DNA of 64,000 nucleotides from Bergeyella porcorum (lineage in GTDB: Bacteria > Bacteroidota > Bacteroidia > Flavobacteriales > Weeksellaceae), in NCBI RefSeq assembly GCF_042427575.1, contig NZ_JBHMFD010000001.1, positions 62,001 to 126,000 on the forward strand, written 5' to 3'. Shown here piece by piece: positions 1 through 8,432 of this stretch (positions are counted from its first letter, which is position 1; every line of letters starts with the position of its first letter). The notes beneath the pieces were generated by a model. That model was not told the origin of the DNA, searched no databases, and was given only the letters and a program-made list of their open reading frames with translations. The position numbers and the translations under genes are program-made.

Positions 1-1
1 T

Positions 2-175
2 GCTTCTACCAACTTCTACATAGAATATATGCCGAAGGGGAAATATGTCTTTGAGTACGATTTGGTTTGTAACGCTTCGGGAGATTTCAGCAGTGGTATT
101 ACCACACTCCAGAATTACTACGCTCCACAGATGAACGCCCGTGAAGGCGGAATGAGGCTAGAGATAGGGGAGTAG
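2..175 (+). CDS. C-terminal end of an alpha-2-macroglobulin-like protein (partial)
   Basis: An open frame enters from the left edge and stops at 173-175, leaving 57 residues. The visible part reads FYIEYMPKGKYVFEYDL, then GITTLQNYYAP, then a short basic/acidic tail. This resembles the last strands of the large Bacteroidota alpha-2-macroglobulin (YfaS-like) proteins, where a 'P.G.Y.FEYDL' segment precedes 'F..GI.T.Q..YAPE'. Such proteins are periplasmic, membrane-anchored protease traps. The thioester region lies outside the window, so the family call rests only on the C-terminal signature. A hairpin 40 bases downstream probably ends the transcript. Confidence 0.55.
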   Translation, partial: ASTNFYIEYMPKGKYVFEYDLVCNASGDFSSGITTLQNYYAPQMNAREGGMRLEIGE

Positions 176-217
176 AGGGGAAAGAAGTATGATTTATTTT
201 GCATAAAGTATCAATAA

Positions 218-255
218 AACCTTCCAAGAAGCAATTTTTGGGAGGTTGTTGTTTT
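218..255 (+). terminator. Probable terminator of the upstream gene
   Basis: A 10-bp stem (AACCTTCCAA with TTGGGAGGTT, one G-U pair) encloses a 10-nt loop and is followed by a T-rich run broken by G. The position, 43 bases after a stop codon, fits an intrinsic terminator. Confidence 0.5.
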
Positions 256-632
256 AAGAAAATAAAAAGTTTATGGCTTTCTGTGCAATTGGGGTTAGCT
301 AATCCCAAGTTATGCAGTAGAAAAAAACACTTTATATTTTAGAAAAATTACCTTTTATTTAGATAGTTTGAATTTTCAATACTTTCTTCAAGGTTCTATT
401 TTTTTACCATCTAATCTAGCCTTTTACCATCAATAATCTATCCTTTCATTTTTCAATAGGGATGGGTTTTAACCCGACTTTTGGTATGATTTTCCCAAAA
501 GGCTTTAGCCAAATTAAAACTTTTTTGCTTTATTCTAAATGAAAAATGGAGTCGTTGCTTCTTAGACCACTATTGCGGAATTTGTTTCAATCCTTATTTC
601 TATTACTATTTTGATATTTTTCTTTCAAAGAC
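256..632. other. Intergenic region with short palindromic repeats, no gene seen
   Basis: AT-rich stretch with no credible coding frame on either strand. It contains two short dyads, GGGTTTTAACCC near 463-474 and an AAGGCTTTAGCC element near 500-511. These belong to a class of short palindromes that recurs elsewhere in the window (about 17119-17170). Repeated 'ctTTTACCATC' words lie at about 402-432. No other structure was recognised. Confidence 0.4.
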
Positions 633-663
633 TTGACATTGGGTGTTTATCACAGTATCTTTG
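633..663 (+). promoter_or_regulatory. Bacteroidota-type promoter of queA
   Basis: TTG at 633-635, 20 nt, then TATCTTTG at 656-663. This matches the known Bacteroidota consensus TTG / TAnnTTTG. Transcription should start near 670, giving a leader of about 30 nt before the queA start at 700. Confidence 0.75.
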
Positions 664-699
664 CAAACTTTAATTTTATAGATAAAATCCGTAAATTTT

Positions 700-1749
700 A
701 TGAAAACATCAGATTTTAATTTTCACTTGCCAGAAGAACTCTTGGCAGAGCATCCATCAGAGCATAGAGATGAAGCAAGACTAATGGTACTGAACCGAAA
801 AACAGAAACCATAGAGCACAAACTCTTTAAAGATGTGGTGGATTATTTTGATGAAGGTGATTTGTTCATCTTTAACAATACCAAAGTATTCCCAGCAAGG
901 CTTTATGGTAATAAAGAAAAAACAGGTGCCAAAATAGAGGTGTTCTTACTAAGAGAGTTGGACAGAGAAACCAGAGTTTGGGATGTGCTAGTGGACCCTG
1001 CTAGAAAAATAAGAATTGGCAACAAACTCTTCTTTACCGAGGACGAATCTCTGGTAGCAGAGGTGATAGATAATACCACATCTAGAGGAAGAACTCTCAG
1101 ATTTTTATACGATGGATCTTATGAAGAATTTCGTGCTAAGCTGAAAGAACTGGGAGAAACACCACTTCCAAAGTACATTAAAAGAGCTGTAGAGCCAGAA
1201 GATGCAGAGCGATACCAGACCATCTATGCTAAGCACGAAGGTGCCGTAGCGGCTCCTACTGCTGGATTGCACTTCTCAAAACACTTGATGAAACGCCTTG
1301 AAATCAAAGGAATTGATTTTGCAGAAGTAACGCTTCACGTAGGTTTGGGAACTTTTAATCCTATCGAAGTGGAGGATTTGTCTAAACATAAAATGGAATC
1401 TGAAGAAGCCATTATAGACCAAGTGAATGCCGATATCATCAATAGAGCTGTAGATGCCAATAGAAGAATCTGTGCGGTGGGAACTACCACAATGCGTGCC
1501 TTAGAAACTTCGGTTTCTTCTAATAAGAAAATAGGAGCGTACCACGGCTGGACTAATAAATTTATCTATCCGCCACACGATTTTGGAGTTGCCAACGCAA
1601 TGATTACCAACTTCCATACACCAAAATCTACTCTCATTATGATGATTGCAGCTTTTGCGGGGAAAGATTTTGTAATGCATGCCTATGAAGAAGCCATCAA
1701 AGAGAAATACAAATTTTACTCTTATGGTGATGCAATGCTGATATTGTAA
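700..1749 (+). CDS. queA: tRNA preQ1(34) S-adenosylmethionine ribosyltransferase-isomerase QueA
   Basis: The 349-residue product has the normal length for QueA, which transfers and rearranges the ribosyl group of SAM onto preQ1 at tRNA position 34 to give epoxyqueuosine in the cytoplasm. The N-terminus carries 'FHLPEELLAEHPSEHRD.ARLMV', the middle 'GAVAAPTAGLHF' and 'VTLHVGLGTF', and the C-terminus 'FIYPPHDF.V..AMITNFHTPKSTL'. All are family hallmarks. The ATG at 700 lies 37 nt after a good -7 element. The gene stands alone, with 216 nt of low-complexity repeat between it and rlmN. No other queuosine gene is visible nearby. Confidence 0.97.
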   Translation: MKTSDFNFHLPEELLAEHPSEHRDEARLMVLNRKTETIEHKLFKDVVDYFDEGDLFIFNNTKVFPARLYGNKEKTGAKIEVFLLRELDRETRVWDVLVDPARKIRIGNKLFFTEDESLVAEVIDNTTSRGRTLRFLYDGSYEEFRAKLKELGETPLPKYIKRAVEPEDAERYQTIYAKHEGAVAAPTAGLHFSKHLMKRLEIKGIDFAEVTLHVGLGTFNPIEVEDLSKHKMESEEAIIDQVNADIINRAVDANRRICAVGTTTMRALETSVSSNKKIGAYHGWTNKFIYPPHDFGVANAMITNFHTPKSTLIMMIAAFAGKDFVMHAYEEAIKEKYKFYSYGDAMLIL

Positions 1750-1763
1750 TTTTTTAATTAGAA

Positions 1764-1954
1764 GTTATTAGAAGTTAGAGGTGAGAAGTTAGAGGTTAGA
1801 AGTTAGAAGTTTGAGGTTTTAAATTGATACATTAATTCACAACTATAATCTTTTTGAAGAAGAATAACAACTCTTCCAACATCTAATATCCAATATCTAA
1901 TATCTAATATCTAATATCCAATATCTAACCTCTAACTTCTAACCTCCAACCTCT
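1764..1954. repeat. Low-complexity inverted repeat region (TTAGAAGTTAGAGG family)
   Basis: The left half (about 1764-1818) is built from TTAGAAGTTAGAGG-like words. The right half (about 1877-1953) is built from the complementary words: TCTAATATC copies, then CTAACCTCTAACTTCTAACC. The two halves can pair to form a long imperfect hairpin. Similar words occur again at 29822-29894. It fills the gap between queA and rlmN and carries no gene. Confidence 0.7.
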
Positions 1955-1965
1955 AATCCCCCAAA

Positions 1966-2997
1966 ATGAAAGACATACGGACATTATCATTAGACGAACT
2001 CAAAGATTATTTTGCCACCATTGGTGAAAAGCCTTTCCGTGCCAAGCAAGTTTATGATTGGCTGTGGAGCAAAAATCTGCATTCCATTGATGAAATGACC
2101 AACCTTTCCAAACCTTTGAGGGACAGGATTTTGCGGGATTTTATCATCAATCCTGTTTCTGTAGATGTTTTGCAAAAATCTACCGATGGCACCATCAAAA
2201 ACGGCGTAAAACTACACGATGGACTGATGGTAGAATCGGTTCTAATCCCAACCGAAACCCGTACCACCGCCTGCGTATCTTCGCAAGTAGGATGCTCACT
2301 CAATTGTGAATTCTGTGCCACCGCAAAACTGAAAAGAATGCGAAATCTGGAAGTAGCAGAGATTGTAGATCAAGTGGCTCTGATAGATAAGCAAAGCAAA
2401 TTGTACTTTGATAGACCACTCTCCAACATCGTATTTATGGGAATGGGCGAGCCGATGATGAACTACAAAAATGTAGTAGAAGCCATTAGAAAAATTACCC
2501 AACCAGATGGAATGGGAATGTCACCAAGGCGTATTACGGTTTCCACTTCGGGAATGCCGAAGATGATTAAAATGCTTGCCGATGAAGATTTGAAGGTGAA
2601 ATTGGCCCTATCGCTACACTCTGCCATAGAGAAAACACGCAACGAAATAATGCCATTTTCTACCAAATTTCCACTAACCGACATTATGGAAGCCTTGCAA
2701 TATTGGTATCAAAAAACAGGAAATGTCATCACCTTTGAATATTGTGTATGGAAGGGGATTAATGATAAAGATGAAGACATCAAAGCCCTAATAAAATACT
2801 GCAAAAAAGTACCATCTAAGGTGAATCTTATCCAATACAATCCCATCGGGGAAGGCAAGTATGACCATCGAAGTATAGAAGCCGAAGAACGCTATGTACG
2901 AGAGCTTTCCAAAGCAGGCGTTACGGTAATGGTACGCCGCAGCCGCGGAGGAGATATTGACGCTGCTTGTGGACAATTAGCCAATAAAACGAATTAA
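1966..2997 (+). CDS. rlmN: Dual-specificity RNA methyltransferase RlmN
   Basis: A 343-residue radical-SAM enzyme that methylates C2 of A2503 in 23S rRNA and, in studied family members, A37 of some tRNAs. The radical-SAM cluster motif CxxxCxxC is at Cys110, Cys114 and Cys117 (GCSLNCEFCATA). 'GMGEPMMNY' follows, then 'ISVSTSG'-type and 'LALSLHSA' segments. The C-terminal 'GGDIDAACGQL' contains the second catalytic cysteine (about Cys335) that forms the methylcysteine/thiyl intermediate partner. The start follows the AT-rich repeat directly. No promoter of the usual type was seen immediately upstream, so read-through from queA is possible. Confidence 0.97.
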   Translation: MKDIRTLSLDELKDYFATIGEKPFRAKQVYDWLWSKNLHSIDEMTNLSKPLRDRILRDFIINPVSVDVLQKSTDGTIKNGVKLHDGLMVESVLIPTETRTTACVSSQVGCSLNCEFCATAKLKRMRNLEVAEIVDQVALIDKQSKLYFDRPLSNIVFMGMGEPMMNYKNVVEAIRKITQPDGMGMSPRRITVSTSGMPKMIKMLADEDLKVKLALSLHSAIEKTRNEIMPFSTKFPLTDIMEALQYWYQKTGNVITFEYCVWKGINDKDEDIKALIKYCKKVPSKVNLIQYNPIGEGKYDHRSIEAEERYVRELSKAGVTVMVRRSRGGDIDAACGQLANKTN

Positions 2998-3222
2998 TTG
3001 TAAGTGGTAAATTGATAATTATTAACCTAAGTTGTGCAGTAGGCTTTAAGCCGTAAGCTTTAATTTCTAATGAGATGGATTTTGTAAACACCTTTTGAAA
3101 TTTCATCAATTGATAATATATCAATAGTTTAAGCAAGAAGCATCTTTTCAACTGTTTAATCGGGCTTCAAGTTGGTGATTATAATTAACAACTAACAATT
3201 AATAATTGACAATTAATAAAAT

Positions 3223-4089
3223 ATGAAAATTTCATTTGTTGCTGTTGGATTAATGCTTTCCATTGTTGTTTCTGCTCAGAAGGTGGATTGGTTTAAAATT
3301 CATCGGTATAAAGTGGCAAATCTTTCGGAGGAAGTTCAGGAAACTTCTAGCTTAGCTCTGATGGATAATCAACTTTATACTTTAAATGATGGCGATAATC
3401 CCTCTGAAATCTTTGAATTGGATAAGACAACAGGGCAAATCCTCAATAGAATTTCCATTCCTTTCCAAAACTTTGATTGGGAAGCCATTGCATCAGATGG
3501 TGTCCATTGGTATATTGGCGAGTTTGGTAACAATTGGGGAACAAGAAAAGATTTGAAGATTTATAAAATTCCGAAGGATAGTGTGAAGAATGCGGAAGTC
3601 ATATCATTTCATTATCCAGAGCAAATCCAATTTAATAAAAACCCTCATCAGCATAATTATGACGCTGAAAGCTTGGTGTATCACAATGGAAATCTGCATC
3701 TTTTTACCAAAGAATGGGCGTCTTACCAAACTACGCATTATCAGATAACTCCCTCTGTAAATGAGGATTCTCAACCCGCAAAAAAACTAGAGCAGTATGG
3801 CTTAGGCTATTTGGCTACCGATGCCGCCTATTTTGAAGGTCGGCTTTACATTGTTGGCTATACTAAGAAATTAGAAGTCTATCTTACTATTTTTCAGGAA
3901 GATGATAAAGGCTTGTTTTTCAGTGGTAAACCAAGGAAATATTACTTAGGTTCTACCGCTTCATTGGGGCAGATAGAAGGCATTGCAGTAAACGAAAAGG
4001 GCATCTATATCTCTGGTGAAAAGTTCCGATTTAAGATTTTCAATGCACACCCTACACTTTATTTTATCCCAAAAGAACAATTCCAATAG
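3223..4089 (+). CDS. Secreted protein of probable beta-propeller fold, function unknown
   Basis: 288 residues with an N-terminal signal peptide (hydrophobic run to about residue 18, then SAQ cleavage-like site), so periplasmic or exported. The body has repeated short strands with patterns such as 'LALMDNQLYTLNDGDNPSEIFELD', 'IASDGVHWYIGEFGNNWGTR' and 'GQIEGIAVNEKGIYISGE'. This is the style of SdiA-regulated/phytase-like propeller proteins of Bacteroidota. No catalytic motif was recognised. No T9SS-type C-terminal sorting domain is evident. The gene is flanked by 225 nt of AT-rich repeat upstream and by the polyprenyl synthase promoter downstream. Confidence 0.7.
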   Translation: MKISFVAVGLMLSIVVSAQKVDWFKIHRYKVANLSEEVQETSSLALMDNQLYTLNDGDNPSEIFELDKTTGQILNRISIPFQNFDWEAIASDGVHWYIGEFGNNWGTRKDLKIYKIPKDSVKNAEVISFHYPEQIQFNKNPHQHNYDAESLVYHNGNLHLFTKEWASYQTTHYQITPSVNEDSQPAKKLEQYGLGYLATDAAYFEGRLYIVGYTKKLEVYLTIFQEDDKGLFFSGKPRKYYLGSTASLGQIEGIAVNEKGIYISGEKFRFKIFNAHPTLYFIPKEQFQ

Positions 4090-4110
4090 CCGATATATCG
4101 CGGAAAGCCT

Positions 4111-4118
4111 TATATTTG
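4111..4118 (+). promoter_or_regulatory. -7 element for the polyprenyl synthase gene
   Basis: TATATTTG, a perfect TAnnTTTG match, 30 nt before the GTG start. A small palindrome (CGATATATCG, 4091-4100) sits 10 nt upstream where a regulator could bind. No clear -33 element was found. Confidence 0.55.
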
Positions 4119-4148
4119 TGAATCCAATTTAAGCAAACATCTATTGTA

Positions 4149-5123
4149 GTGAGTCTAGTAGAAGAAATAAAAAAACCGATTGCCGAGGAAATGAAACTTT
4201 TTGAACAAAAGTTTTATGAGTCGATGCAAAGTAATGTCCCGTTATTAGACAAAGTAACCCGCTTTATTGTTACCACCAAAGGAAAACAGATGCGACCGAT
4301 GTTCGTGTTTCTGTGTGCGAAACTCATTGGCGAGGTGAATGAGAAAACCTTTCGCGGAGCTTCTATGATAGAGCTAATCCATACAGCTACATTGGTGCAC
4401 GATGATGTGGTGGATGAGAGTTTTAAGCGACGTAATTTCTTCTCTATCAATGCTCTTTGGAAAAACAAGGTAGCGGTATTAGTGGGAGATTACCTGCTTT
4501 CCAAATCCGTACTACTCTCCACAGACCATAAGGATTTTGACCTGCTGGCGGTAATTTCTAGAACCATCAGAGAGATGTCCGAAGGGGAATTGCTACAATT
4601 AGAAAAAGCCCGAAAGCTGGATATTACAGAGGAGGTGTACTATGAAATCATTCGTCAAAAGACAGCTACATTAATTGCTGCTTGCTGTGAAGTAGGCGTA
4701 CTTTCTAATGATGCCGATGAGATGCTGGCAAAGAAAATGCAAGATTTTGGAACATACACGGGAATGGCGTTTCAGATAAAAGACGACTTGTTTGATTATC
4801 TTAGCTCTAATATGATAGGGAAACCTGTGGGCATAGATATTAAGGAGCAAAAAATGACACTTCCGCTGATTTATACCTTGAAAAATGCCAGCGAAAAGGA
4901 TTATAAATATTACTTTGATACCATTAAGAGGTATAACAATCAGCCCAAGCGTGTGAAAGAGCTTATAGACTTTGTAAAGCAATCGGGAGGGTTAGATTAT
5001 GCTATTGGGGTGATGAAAGATTTTCAGCAGAAAGCCAAAGATATTCTCAATGAATTTCCAGATTCTGAGGCAAAAAAATCCTTACACCTAATGCTAGACT
5101 ATGTGATAGAAAGGAAGTTTTAA
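4149..5123 (+). CDS. Polyprenyl diphosphate synthase (octaprenyl/geranylgeranyl type)
   Basis: A 324-residue trans-prenyltransferase. The first Asp-rich motif is in 'HDDVVDES' (about residues 84-91) and the second in 'KDDLFDY' (about 211-217). 'GKQMRPMFVFLCAK' supplies the substrate-binding Lys/Arg. Members condense isopentenyl diphosphate onto an allylic primer. In this phylum the product is expected to be the side chain of menaquinone. It could also supply a lipid carrier, but chain length cannot be read safely from sequence. It starts with GTG at 4149. No ATG exists in frame nearby and the -7 element is correctly placed. Confidence 0.92.
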   Translation: MSLVEEIKKPIAEEMKLFEQKFYESMQSNVPLLDKVTRFIVTTKGKQMRPMFVFLCAKLIGEVNEKTFRGASMIELIHTATLVHDDVVDESFKRRNFFSINALWKNKVAVLVGDYLLSKSVLLSTDHKDFDLLAVISRTIREMSEGELLQLEKARKLDITEEVYYEIIRQKTATLIAACCEVGVLSNDADEMLAKKMQDFGTYTGMAFQIKDDLFDYLSSNMIGKPVGIDIKEQKMTLPLIYTLKNASEKDYKYYFDTIKRYNNQPKRVKELIDFVKQSGGLDYAIGVMKDFQQKAKDILNEFPDSEAKKSLHLMLDYVIERKF

Positions 5124-5211
5124 TAAGGCTAATTATCAATAGTCCTCCATTTTATTTTCAATAAAAATCGACTCGGTATTTTATAGATTTTCAAAAATGT
5201 TTATATTTGTC

Positions 5212-5219
5212 AAACTCTA
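5212..5219 (+). promoter_or_regulatory. -7 element for the fused E1 gene
   Basis: TATATTTG, 12 nt before the ATG at 5232, a perfect match to TAnnTTTG. It implies a very short leader. No convincing -33 element was located. Confidence 0.5.
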
Positions 5220-5231
5220 TAATTTACAAAT

Positions 5232-7658
5232 ATGCAAACAACTTATATAGAAACTCAGGAAGTTTCTTTTCAGGATTTCAAAACCTCGGTGCTCCAAGAT
5301 TATAAATTGGGCAGGATTTCTCGCGAAATGGCTTATTTGGGAAGAAGGGAGGTGCTGACAGGAAAAGCTAAATTTGGTATTTTTGGCGATGGTAAAGAAT
5401 TGCCACAGCTGGCAATGGCTAAGGTTTTCAGAAATGGAGACTGGCGTTCGGGATATTATAGAGACCAGACTTTTTCTTTGGCCGTTGGAGCCGTTTCGGT
5501 AGAGAGTTTCTTTGCTCAGCTCTATGCGGATACCAGTGTAGAAAGAGAGCCAGCCTCTGGTGGAAGACAGATGAATGGGCATTATGCTACCCGCAGTTTG
5601 AATGAAGATGGAAGCTGGAAAAACCTAATGGAGCAGAAGAATATTTCCTCTGATATTTCACCTACTGCAGGGCAAATGCCTCGCCTTTTAGGATTGGCTC
5701 AAGCTTCTAAAATTTATAAAGAAATTAGCTTCCCAGGCTCAGAATTATTTTCCAATCAAGGGAATGAAGTTGCATTTGGAACCATAGGCGATGCCTCTAC
5801 GGCAGAAGGTCATTTTTGGGAAACCCTCAATGCAGCGTGTGCCTTGCAAGTGCCTATGATTGTGAGCATTTGGGATGATGGCTATGGTATTTCGGTGCCT
5901 ACCCACAACCAAAGGGCTAAAGTGGATATCAGTGAGATGCTTTCAGGGTTTCAAAGAAAAGACGGAGAAAAGCAAGGGTGCGAAATTATCCAAGTAAAAG
6001 CGTGGGATTATCCAGCGCTGCTAGATGCCTATGCCCGTGCAGAGCAATTTGCAAGGGTGGAGAGCATCCCAGTAGTGGTGCACGTGGTAGAAGTAACACA
6101 GCCACAGGGACACTCTACATCTGGTTCTCACGAGAGATACAAGAGTGAGGAAAGACTGAAGTGGGAGGCAGAGTATGATGGGCTGGTACAGTTCAGAAAA
6201 TGGATTGAAAACTACAGCGAAAAAATAGATGGCAAAACGCTGACATTGGCAACCGTAGAGGAACTAGATGCCATAGATGCAGAGGCTAAAAAGCTCGTAA
6301 AAGAAGGGCAAAAGAAAGCTTGGGATAGCTATCAAGCCCCGATTTTAAATGCTAAAAAAGAAATTTTGAGCCTAGTAGAGGCTTTGAGTTCTAATACAGA
6401 AGTGGCGGAGGAAATCGCTAAATTTAAAAAGCTGGTAACAGTTGCTAAAAAGGAAGTTTTCCACTTGGCAAGAAGAGTATTGCTGATTACCAGAGGACAA
6501 AATTCGGCTGAAAGACAGGCGCTTCAAGCAAAATATGATGAACTTTATCTTATCGAAAAAGATAATTACTCATCGCATCTATACTCTCAATCTCAGTGGA
6601 AAGCGACTAATGTAGAAGAAATTCCACCAGTGTATTCTGATGAATCTCAGGAAGTAGATGGGCGTGTGGTGGTAAGAAACAACTTTGATAAAATCTTTGA
6701 AAAATATCCACAGACTTTAGTATTTGGAGAAGATGCAGGGAATATTGGCGATGTAAACCAAGGTTTGGAAGGGATGCAGGAGAAGTATGGGGAAACCAGG
6801 GTAGCAGATACGGGTATCCGCGAGGCAACCATCTTAGGGCAAGGTATTGGTATGGCAATGAGAGGGTTAAGACCTATTGCAGAAATTCAGTATTTGGATT
6901 ATATCCTTTATTGTCTTCAAGGGATGAGCGATGATTTGGCAACGGTACAGTACAGAACCAAAGGCGGTCAGAAGGCTCCCGTTATCATCAGAACGCGTGG
7001 ACACCGTTTAGAGGGTATTTGGCATTCTGGCTCACCAATGGCAGGAATTTTAAACCTTTCTAAGGGAATTAACATCCTTGTTCCGAGAAGCTTAACCAAA
7101 GCGGCAGGTTTCTACAATACAATGCTGAAGACAGACGAACCAGCGGTGATTGTAGAATGCTTGAATGGTTATCGTCTGAAAGAAAAACAACCAGACAACT
7201 TAGGTGAGTTTACGGTTCCTGTTGGGAAAATAGAAGTTACTAAGGAAGGAAAAGATGTTACTTTGGTTACTTATGGCTCTACTTGGAGAGTGGTAATGGA
7301 AGCGGCAAACGAACTAGAAAAAATAGGAATTTCTGCGGAAGTTATTGATATTCAGTCATTAATTCCATTTGACTTAACCAATGACATTGCGGAGAGTGTG
7401 AAGAAAACCAACCGCCTGGTAGTGATAGATGAAGATGTGGAAGGCGGAACTTCTGCGTTTATCTTACAGCAAATTTTGGAAAAACAAAAGGCATTCAGAT
7501 ATTTAGATTCTGACCCATTAACCATTGCAGCGGAGAACCATCGTCCAGCTTATGCAAGTGATGGGGATTACTTTAGCAAGCCTTCTTCGGACGACATTGT
7601 GGAAAAAGTCTATGCAATGTTCCACGAGGTAAATCCAACGAAATTTCCTAAAATCTAA
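5232..7658 (+). CDS. Fused alpha/beta 2-oxoacid dehydrogenase E1 (branched-chain type)
   Basis: The 808-residue protein joins both E1 subunits of a thiamine-diphosphate 2-oxoacid dehydrogenase. Residues about 1-400 form the alpha half: 'RDQTFSLAVGAVSVESFF', then the ThDP motif GDASTAEG at 186-193, ending in WDDGYGIS. Residues about 480-808 form the beta half: 'LVFGEDAGNIGDVNQGLEGMQEKYG', 'DTGIREATILGQGIGMAMRGLRPIAEIQY', 'GHRLEGIWHSGSPMAGI'. E1 decarboxylates a 2-oxoacid and passes the acyl group to lipoyl-E2. Branched-chain 2-oxoacids are the usual substrate of this fused Bacteroidota form. Where many E1s have Asn in the second half of the ThDP motif, this protein has Asp215-Asp216. E2 and E3 are not in the window. 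A bidirectional terminator follows. Confidence 0.9.
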   Translation: MQTTYIETQEVSFQDFKTSVLQDYKLGRISREMAYLGRREVLTGKAKFGIFGDGKELPQLAMAKVFRNGDWRSGYYRDQTFSLAVGAVSVESFFAQLYADTSVEREPASGGRQMNGHYATRSLNEDGSWKNLMEQKNISSDISPTAGQMPRLLGLAQASKIYKEISFPGSELFSNQGNEVAFGTIGDASTAEGHFWETLNAACALQVPMIVSIWDDGYGISVPTHNQRAKVDISEMLSGFQRKDGEKQGCEIIQVKAWDYPALLDAYARAEQFARVESIPVVVHVVEVTQPQGHSTSGSHERYKSEERLKWEAEYDGLVQFRKWIENYSEKIDGKTLTLATVEELDAIDAEAKKLVKEGQKKAWDSYQAPILNAKKEILSLVEALSSNTEVAEEIAKFKKLVTVAKKEVFHLARRVLLITRGQNSAERQALQAKYDELYLIEKDNYSSHLYSQSQWKATNVEEIPPVYSDESQEVDGRVVVRNNFDKIFEKYPQTLVFGEDAGNIGDVNQGLEGMQEKYGETRVADTGIREATILGQGIGMAMRGLRPIAEIQYLDYILYCLQGMSDDLATVQYRTKGGQKAPVIIRTRGHRLEGIWHSGSPMAGILNLSKGINILVPRSLTKAAGFYNTMLKTDEPAVIVECLNGYRLKEKQPDNLGEFTVPVGKIEVTKEGKDVTLVTYGSTWRVVMEAANELEKIGISAEVIDIQSLIPFDLTNDIAESVKKTNRLVVIDEDVEGGTSAFILQQILEKQKAFRYLDSDPLTIAAENHRPAYASDGDYFSKPSSDDIVEKVYAMFHEVNPTKFPKI

Positions 7659-7681
7659 TTTCTAAATTTAATAAACTAAAA

Positions 7682-7713
7682 AAAATGCTCTCAATCTTGT
7701 TGAGGGCATTTTT
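7682..7713. terminator. Bidirectional terminator between E1 and the XRE gene
   Basis: 12-bp stem AAATGCTCTCAA / TTGAGGGCATTT (one G-U) around a 5-nt loop, with A-run before and T-run after. It can end both the plus-strand E1 transcript and the converging XRE transcript. Confidence 0.85.
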
Positions 7714-7717
7714 AGTT

Positions 7718-8257
7718 TTAATTAGGCTCAAAGCTTTCAAATTTTCCACTTTCGTAGAATAGAACAATACGCTTTACTTTATCTTTTTGATTATCAGATA
7801 TTTCATTAACAATTTGTTTTTCTGTAATGCCTAATGGCTGAGAATTGTCTATATTTTTTGCTTTGGGAGGTTGCTCGGCTATATCCAATTCTCGTGAGGT
7901 TTCAATTGGTTTGTCTCTTTCAGTATTTTCAGATTTTTTTTCATCGGAAATATCTTTACCAAAATCTTCATCTTCAATCAAGGAAAACAAATCGGGTAGG
8001 GCAGTAGGTTTGGTTTTTTCTTTTTCTTCTGGAATTTCTATTTCTTTTTTCATTTCACCTCGTCCTGTGATGAGCCATTCCCATTCTAGCTCTGGAAATT
8101 TATCTTTTACCTTGATGAGGAAATCTAAGGATGGTTTGTTTCGCCCAGAGGTGATATGCGAGATAGAAGAACGCTGTACTTCTATTGAGTCAGCAAACTC
8201 TGAAGAGGTAAGCTCTGAGTATTCTATAATTTTGGAAATTCTCTCGTTGAGATTCAT
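7718..8257 (-). CDS. XRE-family helix-turn-helix regulator
   Basis: 179 residues. The first 65 form a Cro/CI-type HTH: 'SSEFADSIEVQRSSISHITSGRNKPSLDFLIKVKDKF' contains helices 2 and 3 with the QRSSISH recognition region. The rest (about 70-150) is rich in Glu/Lys/Asp and is probably disordered. A conserved-looking end, 'KRIVLFYESGKFESFE', follows. No protease or sensor domain is seen, so it is not a LexA/CI-type self-cleaving repressor. Upstream lie several TTACAAATGTAA-like palindromes that fit autoregulation, although TACATTTG within them also matches a -7 promoter element. Confidence 0.8.
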   Translation of the reverse strand: MNLNERISKIIEYSELTSSEFADSIEVQRSSISHITSGRNKPSLDFLIKVKDKFPELEWEWLITGRGEMKKEIEIPEEKEKTKPTALPDLFSLIEDEDFGKDISDEKKSENTERDKPIETSRELDIAEQPPKAKNIDNSQPLGITEKQIVNEISDNQKDKVKRIVLFYESGKFESFEPN

Positions 8258-8279
8258 AGTGAAATCTTAAAATTTACAA

Positions 8280-8360
8280 TTACAAATGTAAATAAATTAT
8301 TTACAATAATAAAATACAAATGTAAATAAATAGAAAGAATTGATATTTTACAAAAGTAAA
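8280..8360 (-). promoter_or_regulatory. Operator/promoter boxes upstream of the XRE gene
   Basis: Three related palindromic boxes: TTACAAATGTAA at 8280-8291, a second copy ATACAAATGTAA at 8314-8325, and TTTACAAAAGTAAA at 8347-8360. The first two share the 17-nt word TACAAATGTAAATAAAT, 34 nt apart. Read on the minus strand each contains TACATTTG, a -7 element match, so promoter and operator functions may overlap. A perfect version (TTTACAATTGTAAA) precedes the TerC promoter. Confidence 0.55.
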
Positions 8361-8384
8361 ACCCAACGCAAAAGCATTGGGTTT
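8353..8384 (-). terminator. Probable terminator of the TerC gene
   Basis: Stem AAACCCAA (8359-8366) with TTGGGTTT (8377-8384), extendable by GC pairs after one mismatch. On the minus strand it is followed by T-rich sequence. It overlaps the outermost XRE box. Confidence 0.6.
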
Positions 8385-8432
8385 AAAATATTTAAGTTAT
8401 TTAAAAATGTAAAATAGTGGATAACTCTCTAT

